Assembly: GCA_049115695.1 (NCBI GenBank)
Contig: JAGDZR010000006.1
Coordinates: 62,001-126,000 of the forward strand
Length of the DNA: 64,000 nucleotides
Source: JAGDZR01 sp049115695
Lineage (GTDB): Bacteria > Bacteroidota > Bacteroidia > Cytophagales > Cyclobacteriaceae
Reading direction: 5' to 3'
Position numbers and translations under genes: made by a program. Shown here piece after piece: positions 33,142 through 41,813 of the stretch (positions are counted from its first letter, which is position 1; every line of letters begins with the position of its first letter). Under the pieces are notes generated by a model, which did not search any database, was not told where the DNA came from, and worked only from the letters and a program-made list of their open reading frames with translations.

Positions 33142-33877
33142 ACCTTTCCTTTTTATGTGTGCACTCTGTATTGTGATAACCGCCTATTCACAGTCAGATA
33201 GTTCCATTGTAAAGAACAAGTGGTCTGGTAGCCTCTCCATAGGATTGAATTCATCTTCAGGAAATATCAATCGATTCGGATCCAATTCTAAGTTGATCGT
33301 TTTGCTTGATCAGAAGAAAGCAGATTGGGAATTAGACATTCACTTTCAGAATTTCTTTAACAATGGCGTCAAACTCGACGAAACGCTTGAGTCAAGTATC
33401 CTTGGCATATTTAAAACGAATTCAAAGCATCGCTTTTATGGTAAAGTCTCTGTCTACAGAAATGAGTTCCGTGGATTTTCATTCCAACTCAAAGAAGGAA
33501 TTGGCCATCTATTCAAGCTAGTCAACAAACCGGCCTTCAGTATTGGCACAAGACTGGGTTATCAGATTAGACACAATCAAATAGCCAGAGGAATACTCAA
33601 CGAATTTCATGATGGAACACATCATTTCGCCTTGTTTGGCGCAAGGGGTACAATACCTCTGATGAAAAACATATCAGCGGATTTTCAAATAGACCATGCA
33701 CAGGATTTTAAGGGAATAGACAATCACTACTTTGATATCTTATCTACGCTGACCATGAAGGTCAATGAGATAATAAGCGTGAAAATGAACCACAAATATT
33801 GGTATGCAGGAATCCCGGTAACAGGTAGGCAGGCCATTGATCAGCAATTCAATGGATCAATCGCTTTCACCTTCTAA
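33128..33877 (+). CDS. DUF481-type outer-membrane barrel protein
   Basis: A 249-residue protein with a signal peptide (FLFMCALCIVITAYSQ) and a beta-strand-rich body beginning WSGSLSIGLNSSSGNINRFGSNSKLIVLL, the pattern of the DUF481 / YdiY family. It ends in a strand with terminal phenylalanine (GSIAFTF), the C-terminal signature recognised by the outer-membrane assembly machinery. The 14-base overlap with the MscS gene is notable: both may relate to envelope stress. Its 3' end overlaps the convergent barrel gene by 21 bases. Confidence 0.72.
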   Translation: MLNIRPFLFMCALCIVITAYSQSDSSIVKNKWSGSLSIGLNSSSGNINRFGSNSKLIVLLDQKKADWELDIHFQNFFNNGVKLDETLESSILGIFKTNSKHRFYGKVSVYRNEFRGFSFQLKEGIGHLFKLVNKPAFSIGTRLGYQIRHNQIARGILNEFHDGTHHFALFGARGTIPLMKNISADFQIDHAQDFKGIDNHYFDILSTLTMKVNEIISVKMNHKYWYAGIPVTGRQAIDQQFNGSIAFTF

Positions 33878-34630
33878 GATAATTGGTTTGCGCCCTCCGA
33901 ACTTGATCAAGTAGCCAACACGCCCTCCTACTGCCCAGTGATTTGAAATATCCGGAAATTCAATGGCTCTATTTTCAGTTACCAGCAAGTTGCTAAATCC
34001 ATAGCTGAAATATGCCTCAGCCATAACAGCTCCTGGTCCAATATCCCGTTGATACCCAAGAGATCCTTTAAATCCATATCCAAATGTCGGATCCCTTCCC
34101 TCTTCATAAGTGAAATAATCTACCTCGTGAAAATCGAGATCTGGGTCGGGTTGATCACCCGCATGCCTGGCGCTTACTAAAAAGTCCAAATACAATCCGG
34201 CTGATGCATAAATCTTGTTTTTCTCACTCCCCAAGTACAAGATTGCCTCAACTGGAACAGTGAAATAATTAAGCCGAGTCAATGCCGTCCCTCCTGTAAT
34301 CAATGGATTTGAAGCATCGGTTGAATCTATCTGTAAATAGAATTGCTTCCATCCTCGCTGATGGTAGATCCCGCCAACTTGAATACCTGAATTGATAATT
34401 CCATCACGATAGGCATTGAAATATCGGGCTACTCCTCCAAAATGATAACCTGAAACTACTTCTTCAAGTAGTCTAAAACGATAAACCCGGGTATGCGCCA
34501 GATAAGCGCTTGATCCCTGACCACCAGCAACAGGACCCACATAAAAACTTCCTTGTGCCCATGCGCCATAGGAGGCCGTTGAGCAGGCAACAATCAACAG
34601 AATACGTCCAAAAAATCGGGGCATAGACAC
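33857..34630 (-). CDS. Predicted outer-membrane beta-barrel protein
   Basis: A 257-residue protein with a signal peptide ending GAWAQ and a strand-rich body (FYVGPVAGGQGSSAYL, LNYFTVPVEAILYLGSEKNKIYASAGLYLDFLVSA), as in outer-membrane proteins of the PorT / OmpW-like beta-barrel type. An ATG two codons downstream is an alternative start. No specific function can be given. The C-terminal end is not a classic terminal Phe, and the last codons overlap the convergent DUF481 gene. Confidence 0.68.
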   Translation of the reverse strand: MSMPRFFGRILLIVACSTASYGAWAQGSFYVGPVAGGQGSSAYLAHTRVYRFRLLEEVVSGYHFGGVARYFNAYRDGIINSGIQVGGIYHQRGWKQFYLQIDSTDASNPLITGGTALTRLNYFTVPVEAILYLGSEKNKIYASAGLYLDFLVSARHAGDQPDPDLDFHEVDYFTYEEGRDPTFGYGFKGSLGYQRDIGPGAVMAEAYFSYGFSNLLVTENRAIEFPDISNHWAVGGRVGYLIKFGGRKPIILEGESD

Positions 34631-34820
34631 GTTTTGTAAAGAGCGCGTAAAGCTATCAAATATTGTCTTCAGTAATTGATTTTATTAAATTCGATTCTAT
34701 TCTGACAACTTTTTCGCAACAAACCCGTCTGTCTTGTAACGATTTCATAATAAATCGATATCATCGATTTAGTGTCACCCACCTACCACAATCGTATTTT
34801 TACCAAAATTAATTTTATAC

Positions 34821-35006
34821 ATGGATTGGATAATTGACGACTCAACTGAGTTTGAGGATGCGATAATTGATGGGGTCCTGGATAATGAACAGGAAAGCCC
34901 AATGCTTGTAATACCAGATTACGAGGACGATGAATTTCAGGAGTATCAAAATAACGACAATAACTTATCGAACTTTCCGTTCGAACATTCATTAAAAATC
35001 AAATAA
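34821..35006 (+). CDS. Small highly acidic protein
   Basis: A 61-residue protein with about 20 Asp and Glu residues (for example DDSTEFEDAIIDGVLDNEQE and DYEDDEFQEY), no signal peptide and a basic tail HSLKIK. I recognise no family. The stop codon is 5 bases before the promoter core of the SRP RNA gene, so the two units abut. Such acidic proteins can be nucleic-acid mimics or chaperone-like partners, but nothing here decides. The 190 bases upstream show no gene. Confidence 0.5.
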   Translation: MDWIIDDSTEFEDAIIDGVLDNEQESPMLVIPDYEDDEFQEYQNNDNNLSNFPFEHSLKIK

Positions 35007-35010
35007 GTTA

Positions 35011-35018
35011 TACCTTTG
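35011..35018 (+). promoter_or_regulatory. Promoter -7 element for the SRP RNA (TACCTTTG)
   Basis: TACCTTTG fits the Bacteroidota TAnnTTTG consensus exactly and lies 5 bases before the first paired base of the SRP RNA, the right spacing for the transcript start. It falls 5 bases after the stop codon of the small acidic protein gene. Confidence 0.75.
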
Positions 35019-35022
35019 CAGC

Positions 35023-35117
35023 GGCAAACGGATACGACCAGCTCCTGCTGAATCCCCCAGGTCCGGAAGGAAGCAAGGGCAGGCGGTTGTAGCGGTGCGA
35101 TATCTCGTTTGCCTTTT
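35023..35117 (+). ncRNA. ffs: Signal recognition particle RNA, small bacterial type
   Basis: The apical domain with CAGGTCCGGAAGGAAGCA is the diagnostic Ffh-binding hairpin of 4.5S RNA. The ends GGCAAACG and CGTTTGCC pair over eight bases to close the long stem, and a T-run follows as terminator. About 95 bases, typical of the short SRP RNA. With Ffh it directs nascent membrane proteins to the Sec/YidC machinery. Confidence 0.93.
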
Positions 35118-35159
35118 TATTTTTGCACCCCCTGATCATTTTATAAAACAAATTAAGAC

Positions 35160-35816
35160 ATGAAATTTTTCATTGACACGGCCAATTTATCGGAAATCCA
35201 GGAAGCATATGACCTGGGTGTATTAGATGGTGTGACTACCAATCCATCACTGATGGCCAAAGAAGGTATCACGGGTGAAGCAAACATTCTGAAGCACTAC
35301 AAAGACATTTGCAATATCGTAGATGACAATGTAAGCGCTGAGGTGATCTCTACTGATGTAGAGGGTATGCTCAAAGAAGGAAGAGAACTTGCAAAAATCG
35401 ACGACAAAATCGTTGTTAAAGTTCCAATGATTAAAGACGGTGTTAAAGCCATTAAGCAATTTACTTCTGAAGGAATCAGAACAAATTGCACATTGATTTT
35501 CAATGCTGGTCAGGCATTGGTAGCAGCCAAGGCTGGTGCGAGCTATGTTTCTCCATTTTTGGGCAGACTAGATGATGTAGGACATGAAGGGACAGATTTG
35601 ATTGCACAGATTGCCAGGATTTATGACAATTATGGAATGGAAACCGAGATTCTTGCGGCTTCAATTCGACACGTACCGCACTTGTTAAAGTGTGCTGAAA
35701 TTGGTGCGGATGTAGCGACCTGTCCATTGAGTGTTATCACAGGACTATTGAAACATCCATTAACTGATCTTGGATTAGAAAAATTCCTTGCAGATTACGC
35801 AAAAGGAAACCAATAG
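35160..35816 (+). CDS. Transaldolase-like / fructose-6-phosphate aldolase family enzyme
   Basis: A 218-residue TIM barrel of the short TalC/FSA type. The start MKFFIDTANLSEIQEAYDLG and GVTTNPSLMAKEG are diagnostic, and the Schiff-base lysine is Lys87 in VVKVPM. SYVSPFLGRLDD and AASIRHVPHLL follow in order. Enzymes of this subfamily act either as transaldolases in the pentose phosphate pathway or as fructose 6-phosphate aldolases; most Gram-negative members of this length have transaldolase activity, but the two cannot be separated here with confidence. Confidence 0.93.
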   Translation: MKFFIDTANLSEIQEAYDLGVLDGVTTNPSLMAKEGITGEANILKHYKDICNIVDDNVSAEVISTDVEGMLKEGRELAKIDDKIVVKVPMIKDGVKAIKQFTSEGIRTNCTLIFNAGQALVAAKAGASYVSPFLGRLDDVGHEGTDLIAQIARIYDNYGMETEILAASIRHVPHLLKCAEIGADVATCPLSVITGLLKHPLTDLGLEKFLADYAKGNQ

Positions 35817-35855
35817 TCAACTTATTAGTTAATTTGGGAATAGACTTATTTCCAT

Positions 35856-36059
35856 ATGTACATCATTAAAGTCAAAGGCAAAGCAAAAATTCCGGATTAC
35901 ATACAGCTTCGGGATGATCAGTTTGTGCTTATTGCTTATTTTAGGGCAGACAGACCTCTCAAAAAGCTGGAGAAATACGGACTTGAGGGGAAGGAAACTG
36001 AATTGAGAGGTCTGATTGACACCCTGCCATTTGGCAAACTGCAAAAACTGGATATCTGA
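35856..36059 (+). CDS. Small conserved-looking protein upstream of ftsE
   Basis: A 67-residue protein (MYIIKVKGKAKIPDYIQLRDD ... LRGLIDTLPFGKLQKLDI), predicted alpha/beta, cytoplasmic, rich in charged residues. I do not recognise a named family. Its TGA stop shares one base with the ATG of ftsE (TGATG), so it is translationally coupled to the ATPase and probably works with it or regulates it. Confidence 0.68.
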   Translation: MYIIKVKGKAKIPDYIQLRDDQFVLIAYFRADRPLKKLEKYGLEGKETELRGLIDTLPFGKLQKLDI

Positions 36060-36769
36060 TGTCTTTTTCTGATGAACCTGTTGTACAGGTAAATGATGCT
36101 ACTATTTTTCAGGAGAATCAAACGATTCTTGACCACATCAATTTCTCCATTCATAAAGGAGAATTTGTCTACCTGATCGGTCGAACAGGAAGTGGAAAGT
36201 CCTCCTTGCTAAAAACACTCTATGCCGATTTAGCACTAAGATTGGGCGATGCACAGGTTGTAGGGTATAACATTCGCGATATCAAACCAAGTGAAGTTCC
36301 TTATTTGAGAAGGAAAATTGGAATCGTCTTCCAGGACTTTGAATTGTTCTATGACCGAACGGTAGCTGAAAATCTGGAATTTGTCATGAGAGCTACTGGC
36401 TGGAAAGACAAAGCCAAAATGAAAGCACGAATGGCCGATGTACTTATGCGTGTTGGATTGGGTGCGGTGAATAATAAAATGCCACATCAACTATCCGGTG
36501 GCGAGCAACAGAGAGTGGTCGTGGCACGGGCGTTGATTAACGAGCCGCAAATCATGTTGGCAGATGAGCCTACTGGAAACCTCGACCCGACAGTATCAGA
36601 GGGAATTTTCAAGCTATTTCTCGAAATCAACAAAAGTGGAACGGCTGTCCTGATGGCTACACACAATCACTTCTTCATTGAAAAGTTTCCAGGACGAGTG
36701 ATCAAATGTGACGAAGGCAAAATATTGGATTCAACCAAACAGAATTTCAAACTTTCGAGTTGGTACTAA
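36059..36769 (+). CDS. ftsE: Cell division ATP-binding protein FtsE
   Basis: A 236-residue ABC ATPase. Walker A is GRTGSGKSS (41-49), the signature LSGGEQQ (145-151), and Walker B LADEPTGNLDP (from about 167). The YLRRKIGIVFQDFELFYDRTVAENLEFVMRATG stretch is typical of FtsE, which with the membrane protein FtsX controls cell-wall hydrolases at the division site. FtsX is not adjacent; the next gene is the convergent murI. The last 20 residues, after the usual domain end, are basic. Confidence 0.9.
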   Translation: MSFSDEPVVQVNDATIFQENQTILDHINFSIHKGEFVYLIGRTGSGKSSLLKTLYADLALRLGDAQVVGYNIRDIKPSEVPYLRRKIGIVFQDFELFYDRTVAENLEFVMRATGWKDKAKMKARMADVLMRVGLGAVNNKMPHQLSGGEQQRVVVARALINEPQIMLADEPTGNLDPTVSEGIFKLFLEINKSGTAVLMATHNHFFIEKFPGRVIKCDEGKILDSTKQNFKLSSWY

Positions 36770-36865
36770 ACAATCTGTGGGCAAGTAGCTGATAGATACC
36801 CTCCACTGAGACAATACCTAAAGTAAGCAACATCGTATATCTGGGAATATCTCGTCTGGACACCT

Positions 36866-37690
36866 CTACAATTCCACTAACTCTGCTTCGATTTCCTTAC
36901 CATAGAACAAGCCTCCTCTTTCGCTGAATAAGTCAGGGTTGTCTGTGGTACAGAAATGTCTATGCCCTCCTCTAGTCAATCGTTTGTCCATTTCAGTATG
37001 CCTTCCTAGATAATCCGCCAGACTGTTGGCCACAATTTGGCCCTGATTGACGATTGAAACATTAGCTGGCAGATGAGACTGAATGATTGGACCCAGGAGA
37101 GGGTAATGTGTACAACCTAGCAGAATCGTATCGATTTGATCATCCTTTTGAAGTAATCTTCTTATGTGAGCTTTGACAAAATACTCTACCCCATCACCAT
37201 CCAACTCTCCATTTTCTATTAAGGGCACCCACATCGGACACGATTCTTGCGTCACCTTCAAATCTGGAAAAAACTTCTCCAATTCAATCACGTAAGATTG
37301 AGAGTCCACTGTTCCTTTGGTTGCGAAAACTCCAACTGATTTGGCGTTGGACATATACCCCAACACCTCTGTCGTTGGCCTAACCACACCCAGTACACGA
37401 TTTTCGGGTGCTAGCAATGGCAGATCTCGTTGCTGAATTGTTCGTAAAGCTTTTGCAGAGGCCGTATTGCAGGCGAGGATTACCAAAGGGCAGCCTTGAT
37501 TAAACAAATAATGTATGCCCTCTAATGTGAACTCATGGACATTTGCATAGGATCTCGTGCCATATGGTGTTCGCGCATTGTCTCCCAAATAGATGTAATC
37601 ATATTCAGGTAGCAACTCGACGATTTCTTTCATCACTGTCAAACCACCATATCCCGAATCAAATATTCCAATAGGAGAATGTTTTTTCAT
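36866..37690 (-). CDS. murI: Glutamate racemase
   Basis: A 274-residue enzyme interconverting L- and D-glutamate to supply D-glutamate for peptidoglycan. Catalytic cysteines are Cys74 in LACNTASA and Cys193 in LLGCTHYPLL; Asp11 lies in GIFDSGYGGLTV. Length is typical. Next to ftsE on the opposite strand, so this small region serves cell-wall synthesis and division. The 245 bases upstream towards the CotH gene hold no gene that I can support. Confidence 0.96.
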   Translation of the reverse strand: MKKHSPIGIFDSGYGGLTVMKEIVELLPEYDYIYLGDNARTPYGTRSYANVHEFTLEGIHYLFNQGCPLVILACNTASAKALRTIQQRDLPLLAPENRVLGVVRPTTEVLGYMSNAKSVGVFATKGTVDSQSYVIELEKFFPDLKVTQESCPMWVPLIENGELDGDGVEYFVKAHIRRLLQKDDQIDTILLGCTHYPLLGPIIQSHLPANVSIVNQGQIVANSLADYLGRHTEMDKRLTRGGHRHFCTTDNPDLFSERGGLFYGKEIEAELVEL

Positions 37691-37923
37691 GCTAACAAAT
37701 CAACGTGTATGAAATTGAAAAAACAAATATGCTTTCTCATCCAATGCTATTAATTATATTCAAATACCCCATGCTGTTCAAAAAATTCAGTTCTGATTTG
37801 ATTCCAGAAGTTTCTTTTAGCGGATCATCCATATTATCTAACCATTGAAGTGTTCCGCAATGGTTTGAGAAATCAATCATCACCCATCCGTCATGCTCTG
37901 CTAGGGACTATGACGATTCCTCA

Positions 37924-37931
37924 TAACTTTG
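37924..37931 (+). promoter_or_regulatory. Promoter -7 element for the CotH-type gene (TAACTTTG)
   Basis: TAACTTTG fits TAnnTTTG exactly and ends 4 bases before the ATG at 37936, so the transcript would be almost leaderless or translation might begin slightly further in. No clear -33 TTG is seen. Confidence 0.45.
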
Positions 37932-37935
37932 TATC

Positions 37936-39465
37936 ATGAGACCTGTTTTAGGAGCCATTTTAGTCACCTGTATTTCGATTTGTCAAGCACAATACGCACA
38001 ACCTGACATCAAACAGACTTTTAATGACGACTATATTCCTACATATAACGTGTATATTGATACTTCTCATCTCAACTTTATTTTAGCTGAAGAAAACAAA
38101 TTATCAAAGGTCGAATTTCCTGCTGATGTGTTCATCTCATACGAAAATCACATTGACACTTTACTTCATGTCGGTTTTCGATTAAGAGGTAATACCAGTC
38201 GATCTGCTGGAAAAAAATCTTTCAAAATTGCTATTGATGCATTTGAAGATAAACGTGATTATCAGGGGTTAGAAAAAATAAATCTCAATGGTGAACACAA
38301 TGACCCATCGATCATTCGGTCAAAATTAGGTTGGGAGCTAGCCAGACAAGCCAATGCCCTAGGCTCCAGGGCCAATCATGTAAAGCTCTATATTAACGAA
38401 GAATATCGCGGGCTTTATATCAATGTAGAACACATTGACGAAGAATATGTTGAGCTACGTTTTGACAATAAAAATGGTAATCTGTATAAATGTCTGTGGC
38501 CTGCGAGTCTTTCTTATCTTGGTGATAACCCCGACCTATACAAATTTGAAAATGGTGATCGTCGTGCTTATGAGGAGAAACGAAATGAAGACCTGGATGA
38601 TTACACTGATCTCGCCAAACTAATCGCCGTGCTTGCCCTATCTGATGAAAAGGAACTTGTTCCTAAATTGGAAGCAATATTTGATACAGAGAGTTATCTC
38701 AGAGCATTGGCAGTTGAAATTCTTGCGGGACATTGGGATAACTATTCCATCAATCAAAACAACTACTACCTGTACCACAATGAAGCTGACGATAAGCTGT
38801 ATTACATCCTTTATGATCTTGACAATACATTCGGGATTGACTGGTTTGGTCAGGACTGGGCTGAGTTCTCATTGTTCCAATGGTTCTACAGCGACCAGGA
38901 TCGCCCTTTGATTAAACGTATGATGGAGGTTCCCAGGTATCGCATACAATTAGCTCAAATAGTTGATGAACTCCTCAAGCATTATTACAGCCCCGAAACC
39001 CTTTTTCCAAAAATTGATTCACTGCAAGAGCAAATCTTTCCTGCCGTGATAAGCGATCAATACCGGAAGAAGGATTATGGGTTTTCAATAACGGATTTTG
39101 AAAATAGCTTTGATCAATCTTTGCCTGATCATTGGCACGTCAGGTACGGATTGAAGGAATTTATCCAAAGGAGATATGAAACTGCTAAGGAACAAGTTGA
39201 GATTATTTTGGGAATGGATCTCAATCAAAAAATCATAAATCTTTATCCAAATCCCACCACCGAATATGTTCACATTCAGGCTGAGCATCCTATGTCAATG
39301 GAAGTCATGGACATGCAGGGTAAAGTGATTTCATCAAAGCACTTGTCAATGGGAACTAACCAGTTTCATATTGGCGATCTCAATATCAAGAAAGCAGGTG
39401 TTTATTTTGCTGTTTTCAAGCAGGAAGGCCTGTTGATCAGCACGCAGCGCCTAGTCATTCAATAA
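37936..39465 (+). CDS. Secreted CotH-kinase family protein with type IX sorting domain
   Basis: A 509-residue protein with a signal peptide (GAILVTCISICQAQ). The CotH domain spans about 35-400: VGFRLRGNTSRSAGKKSFKIAID, INLNGEHNDPSIIRSKLGWELARQ, EEYRGLYINVEHIDEEYV and YYILYDLDNTFGIDWFGQDW, whose Asp/Asn residues are likely metal ligands. CotH of Bacillus is a spore-coat protein kinase. The last 75 residues (INLYPNPTTEYVHIQ ... MEVMDMQGKV ... KKAGVYFAVFKQ) form a type A sorting domain, so the protein is exported by the type IX system and attached to the surface or released. Substrate unknown. Confidence 0.9.
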   Translation: MRPVLGAILVTCISICQAQYAQPDIKQTFNDDYIPTYNVYIDTSHLNFILAEENKLSKVEFPADVFISYENHIDTLLHVGFRLRGNTSRSAGKKSFKIAIDAFEDKRDYQGLEKINLNGEHNDPSIIRSKLGWELARQANALGSRANHVKLYINEEYRGLYINVEHIDEEYVELRFDNKNGNLYKCLWPASLSYLGDNPDLYKFENGDRRAYEEKRNEDLDDYTDLAKLIAVLALSDEKELVPKLEAIFDTESYLRALAVEILAGHWDNYSINQNNYYLYHNEADDKLYYILYDLDNTFGIDWFGQDWAEFSLFQWFYSDQDRPLIKRMMEVPRYRIQLAQIVDELLKHYYSPETLFPKIDSLQEQIFPAVISDQYRKKDYGFSITDFENSFDQSLPDHWHVRYGLKEFIQRRYETAKEQVEIILGMDLNQKIINLYPNPTTEYVHIQAEHPMSMEVMDMQGKVISSKHLSMGTNQFHIGDLNIKKAGVYFAVFKQEGLLISTQRLVIQ

Positions 39466-39467
39466 AA

Positions 39468-39493
39468 AAACCCACCATAATATGGTAGGTTTT
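39468..39493. terminator. Bidirectional terminator between CotH gene and cystathionine beta-synthase
   Basis: An inverted repeat AACCCACCATA / TATGGTAGGTT with A-rich and T-rich flanks, 3 bases after the CotH stop. One G-T mismatch in the stem. It can serve both convergent genes. Confidence 0.75.
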
Positions 39494-39539
39494 GCAAGCA
39501 AAGAGTTTTTTGTTTGATTATTTACTATCCTAAAGCTAA

Positions 39540-40916
39540 TCAATTTGTCATTGCCATCAAAAGATCGCTTTGAGTAATAATATGGACATCATGGTCATTT
39601 CCTCTAACAAGTAATGCCTTAGAATCTTTACTGATCAGCGATGACAATACATCCAACGTATTGTCCATGCCTACAAATTGAAATGGCGGATCCATTATTT
39701 CTGAGACAGGCTTATCCCTCAAGTCTGGACTTTCAATCAGGCTTTTCAGGACTTTATTATCACTCAGGCTTCCCACAAACTGTGAACCATTCACAACGGG
39801 AAGCTGATCTACTCCTTTTTCGTTCATCGTCAGAATAGCCGCTCCGACCTTGGTGGATTGATCAATGGTAAAAAGCTTACCGGCACCATTCTTATGCGCT
39901 ATGATATCTTTGGCTGTCGCAAACTTCCTGGACTCGATGAATCCATGATCTTTCATCCAGTTGTCATTATATACTTTACCGAGGTACCTTGTCCCATGAT
40001 CCGGCAATATGATCACCATTACATCATCATCGGTCATGTTATCGCGTGCCCATTCCAACGCTCCAAATACTGCTGAGCCACAGGACCAGCCAACAAACAG
40101 TCCTTCCTCCCTTGACAATTTTCTCGTCATAATTGCCGCATCCTTATCCGTTACCTTGACGATGTGATCAACCATTGAAAAATCTACATTCTTTGGTAAG
40201 ATGTCCTCCCCAATGCCTTCTGTGAGATAGGGAAACACTTCCTTTTCGTCGAACTCACCTGTCTCGTGATACTTTTTGAATACTGATCCATAGGTATCAA
40301 CACCTACTGTTTTGATAGATGATTTCTTTTCCTTCAAATACTTGGACGTACCTGATATCGTACCACCTGTTCCCATCCCAGCTGCATAAACCGTGATTTC
40401 TCCTTCAGTATCATTCCATATTTCCGGACCGGTAGATTCATAATGCGCTATAGTATTGCTTGGATTATCATACTGATTGGGGTAAAAGGAATTGGGGATG
40501 TCCCGCTCCAATTTCTTCGCTACTGAATAATAGCTGCGAGGATCTTCGGGCTCAACATTAGTTGGACATACAATTACCTCCGCTCCTACAGCTCGCAGAA
40601 TATCTATTTTCTCCTGAGACTGTTTGTCAGCCAAAGTAAAAATGCATTTATAACCTCTTGAAACCGCAACGAGCGCCAATCCCATTCCTGTATTTCCCGA
40701 AGTGCCTTCTATGATTGTACCTCCTGGTTTCAGACGACCATCCTTTTCTGCGTCTTCAATCATTTTTAAGGCTATTCGATCTTTTACAGAATTGCCGGGA
40801 TTCATATATTCTACCTTTACCAGAACAGTTCCCTTGATTCCCTCCGTGACATTATTCAATCGAACCAGGGGGGTGTTGCCGATTGTGTCAACTATGGAAT
40901 TGTAGTATTTCATCAA
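39540..40916 (-). CDS. Cystathionine beta-synthase
   Basis: A 458-residue PLP enzyme of the cysteine-synthase fold with a C-terminal CBS domain pair. The PLP lysine is Lys45 in NPGNSVKDRIAL; IIEGTSGNTGMGLAL and AAGMGTGGTISG bind substrate and phosphate. The CBS pair lies at about 350-458 (ILTMNEKGVDQLPVVNGSQFVGSLSD ... VSEIMDPPFQFVGMDNTLDVL), a regulatory nucleotide or S-adenosylmethionine sensor. It condenses serine and homocysteine to cystathionine in transsulfuration; cysteine synthase activity is an alternative, made less likely by the CBS pair. A second ATG one codon later is possible. Confidence 0.92.
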   Translation of the reverse strand: MMKYYNSIVDTIGNTPLVRLNNVTEGIKGTVLVKVEYMNPGNSVKDRIALKMIEDAEKDGRLKPGGTIIEGTSGNTGMGLALVAVSRGYKCIFTLADKQSQEKIDILRAVGAEVIVCPTNVEPEDPRSYYSVAKKLERDIPNSFYPNQYDNPSNTIAHYESTGPEIWNDTEGEITVYAAGMGTGGTISGTSKYLKEKKSSIKTVGVDTYGSVFKKYHETGEFDEKEVFPYLTEGIGEDILPKNVDFSMVDHIVKVTDKDAAIMTRKLSREEGLFVGWSCGSAVFGALEWARDNMTDDDVMVIILPDHGTRYLGKVYNDNWMKDHGFIESRKFATAKDIIAHKNGAGKLFTIDQSTKVGAAILTMNEKGVDQLPVVNGSQFVGSLSDNKVLKSLIESPDLRDKPVSEIMDPPFQFVGMDNTLDVLSSLISKDSKALLVRGNDHDVHIITQSDLLMAMTN

Positions 40917-41042
40917 TGTTAATTTTTGTTGTTAGGTATTTAAAAGTAAAGGTAGAGAATCACCGAAAGATACAGGTCAAATTATGCCCCTTTCAAATAC
41001 CTAAACCTGACTTCAATCATAATTTCTACTCTGCAACTTTGA

Positions 41043-41050
41043 TACATTTG
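41043..41050 (+). promoter_or_regulatory. Promoter -7 element (TACATTTG) upstream of the DoxX-like gene
   Basis: TACATTTG exactly matches TAnnTTTG and lies 29 bases ahead of the ATG at 41080, allowing a short leader. The -33 region is only AT-rich. Confidence 0.45.
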
Positions 41051-41079
41051 TCGATTATTCATTCACCAATATTATAGAA

Positions 41080-41541
41080 ATGATACTGAAATTAAGAGAA
41101 TGGGATGAGCAGTTGATCGAATGGCTCAGAGTCAATGTTTTCATGATGATTCGCATCAGTACTGGGCTTATCTACCTGGTTTTTGGTGGATTGAAATTCC
41201 TTCCCAATTATAGTCCCGCAGAAACATTAGCGGCCGAAACTATCGGGCTTATAACTTTTGACCTCTTTTCTGGTTCACTTGCGCTATATGCCCTGGCGGT
41301 TATCGAAACGATTATTGGTGTCGGACTGATATTGAATTTTAAAGTGAAGTGGACGATCCGAATTGCACTTTGGCACATGGCATGTACATTCTTTCCTATG
41401 ATTTTACTACCCGGAGCAGCGTACACTGATGCACCATATAGCTTGTCTCTTGTAGGCCAATATATTCTTAAAAACCTGGTGGTGGTCAGTGCTTTGTTGG
41501 CAGTCTATTGTCATACACCAGCAAAACAAAGTCTTGTCTGA
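41080..41541 (+). CDS. DoxX-like small membrane protein
   Basis: A 153-residue inner-membrane protein with four predicted helices: ISTGLIYLVFGGLKFLPN, LYALAVIETIIGVGLIL, IALWHMACTFFPMILLPG and YILKNLVVVSALLAVY. The first helix ending in GGLKFLP and the ALAVIETIIGVGL segment recall the DoxX / DUF417 / YkgB group. These proteins are often linked to redox or thiol stress, but function here is not known. It stands alone, divergent from cystathionine beta-synthase with a shared promoter region. Confidence 0.68.
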   Translation: MILKLREWDEQLIEWLRVNVFMMIRISTGLIYLVFGGLKFLPNYSPAETLAAETIGLITFDLFSGSLALYALAVIETIIGVGLILNFKVKWTIRIALWHMACTFFPMILLPGAAYTDAPYSLSLVGQYILKNLVVVSALLAVYCHTPAKQSLV

Positions 41542-41595
41542 CAAATTTGTGAATGGTTGATTTATTTAGTTGATTGAAGTATAAATGCTATCATC

Positions 41596-41808
41596 ATGAA
41601 CATACGCAAATCAATTTTCGGTATTCTAACCATTCTTTTCGCCTTATTCACACTCACGTTGATCTCATGTGACGAATCAGCGGATGCGCTGTGTGATCAA
41701 TGCGAAGCAGATGCCCCTTGGTCAACAGCTACCTTTTCAGGAGATTGCTATGCAGATCAGGAAACTTGTGAATCTTCAGAAGATGAGGATTGCATTCAAT
41801 GCACCTGA
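41596..41808 (+). CDS. Small cysteine-rich lipoprotein
   Basis: A 70-residue protein with a lipoprotein signal ending TLTLISC. The mature 46 residues hold six further cysteines (LCDQCEAD, GDCYADQETCESSEDEDCIQC) and are highly acidic. Such short cysteine-rich peptides can bind metal or form disulfide-locked folds. Family unknown. It stops 5 bases before the convergent end of the WD40-caspase gene. Confidence 0.65.
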   Translation: MNIRKSIFGILTILFALFTLTLISCDESADALCDQCEADAPWSTATFSGDCYADQETCESSEDEDCIQCT

Positions 41809-41813
41809 TTAGC

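Noticed and set aside
41596..41808. Possible metallothionein
   Set aside because: The cysteines follow a lipoprotein signal and are not in CxC clusters; an exported disulfide-rich lipoprotein is more likely.
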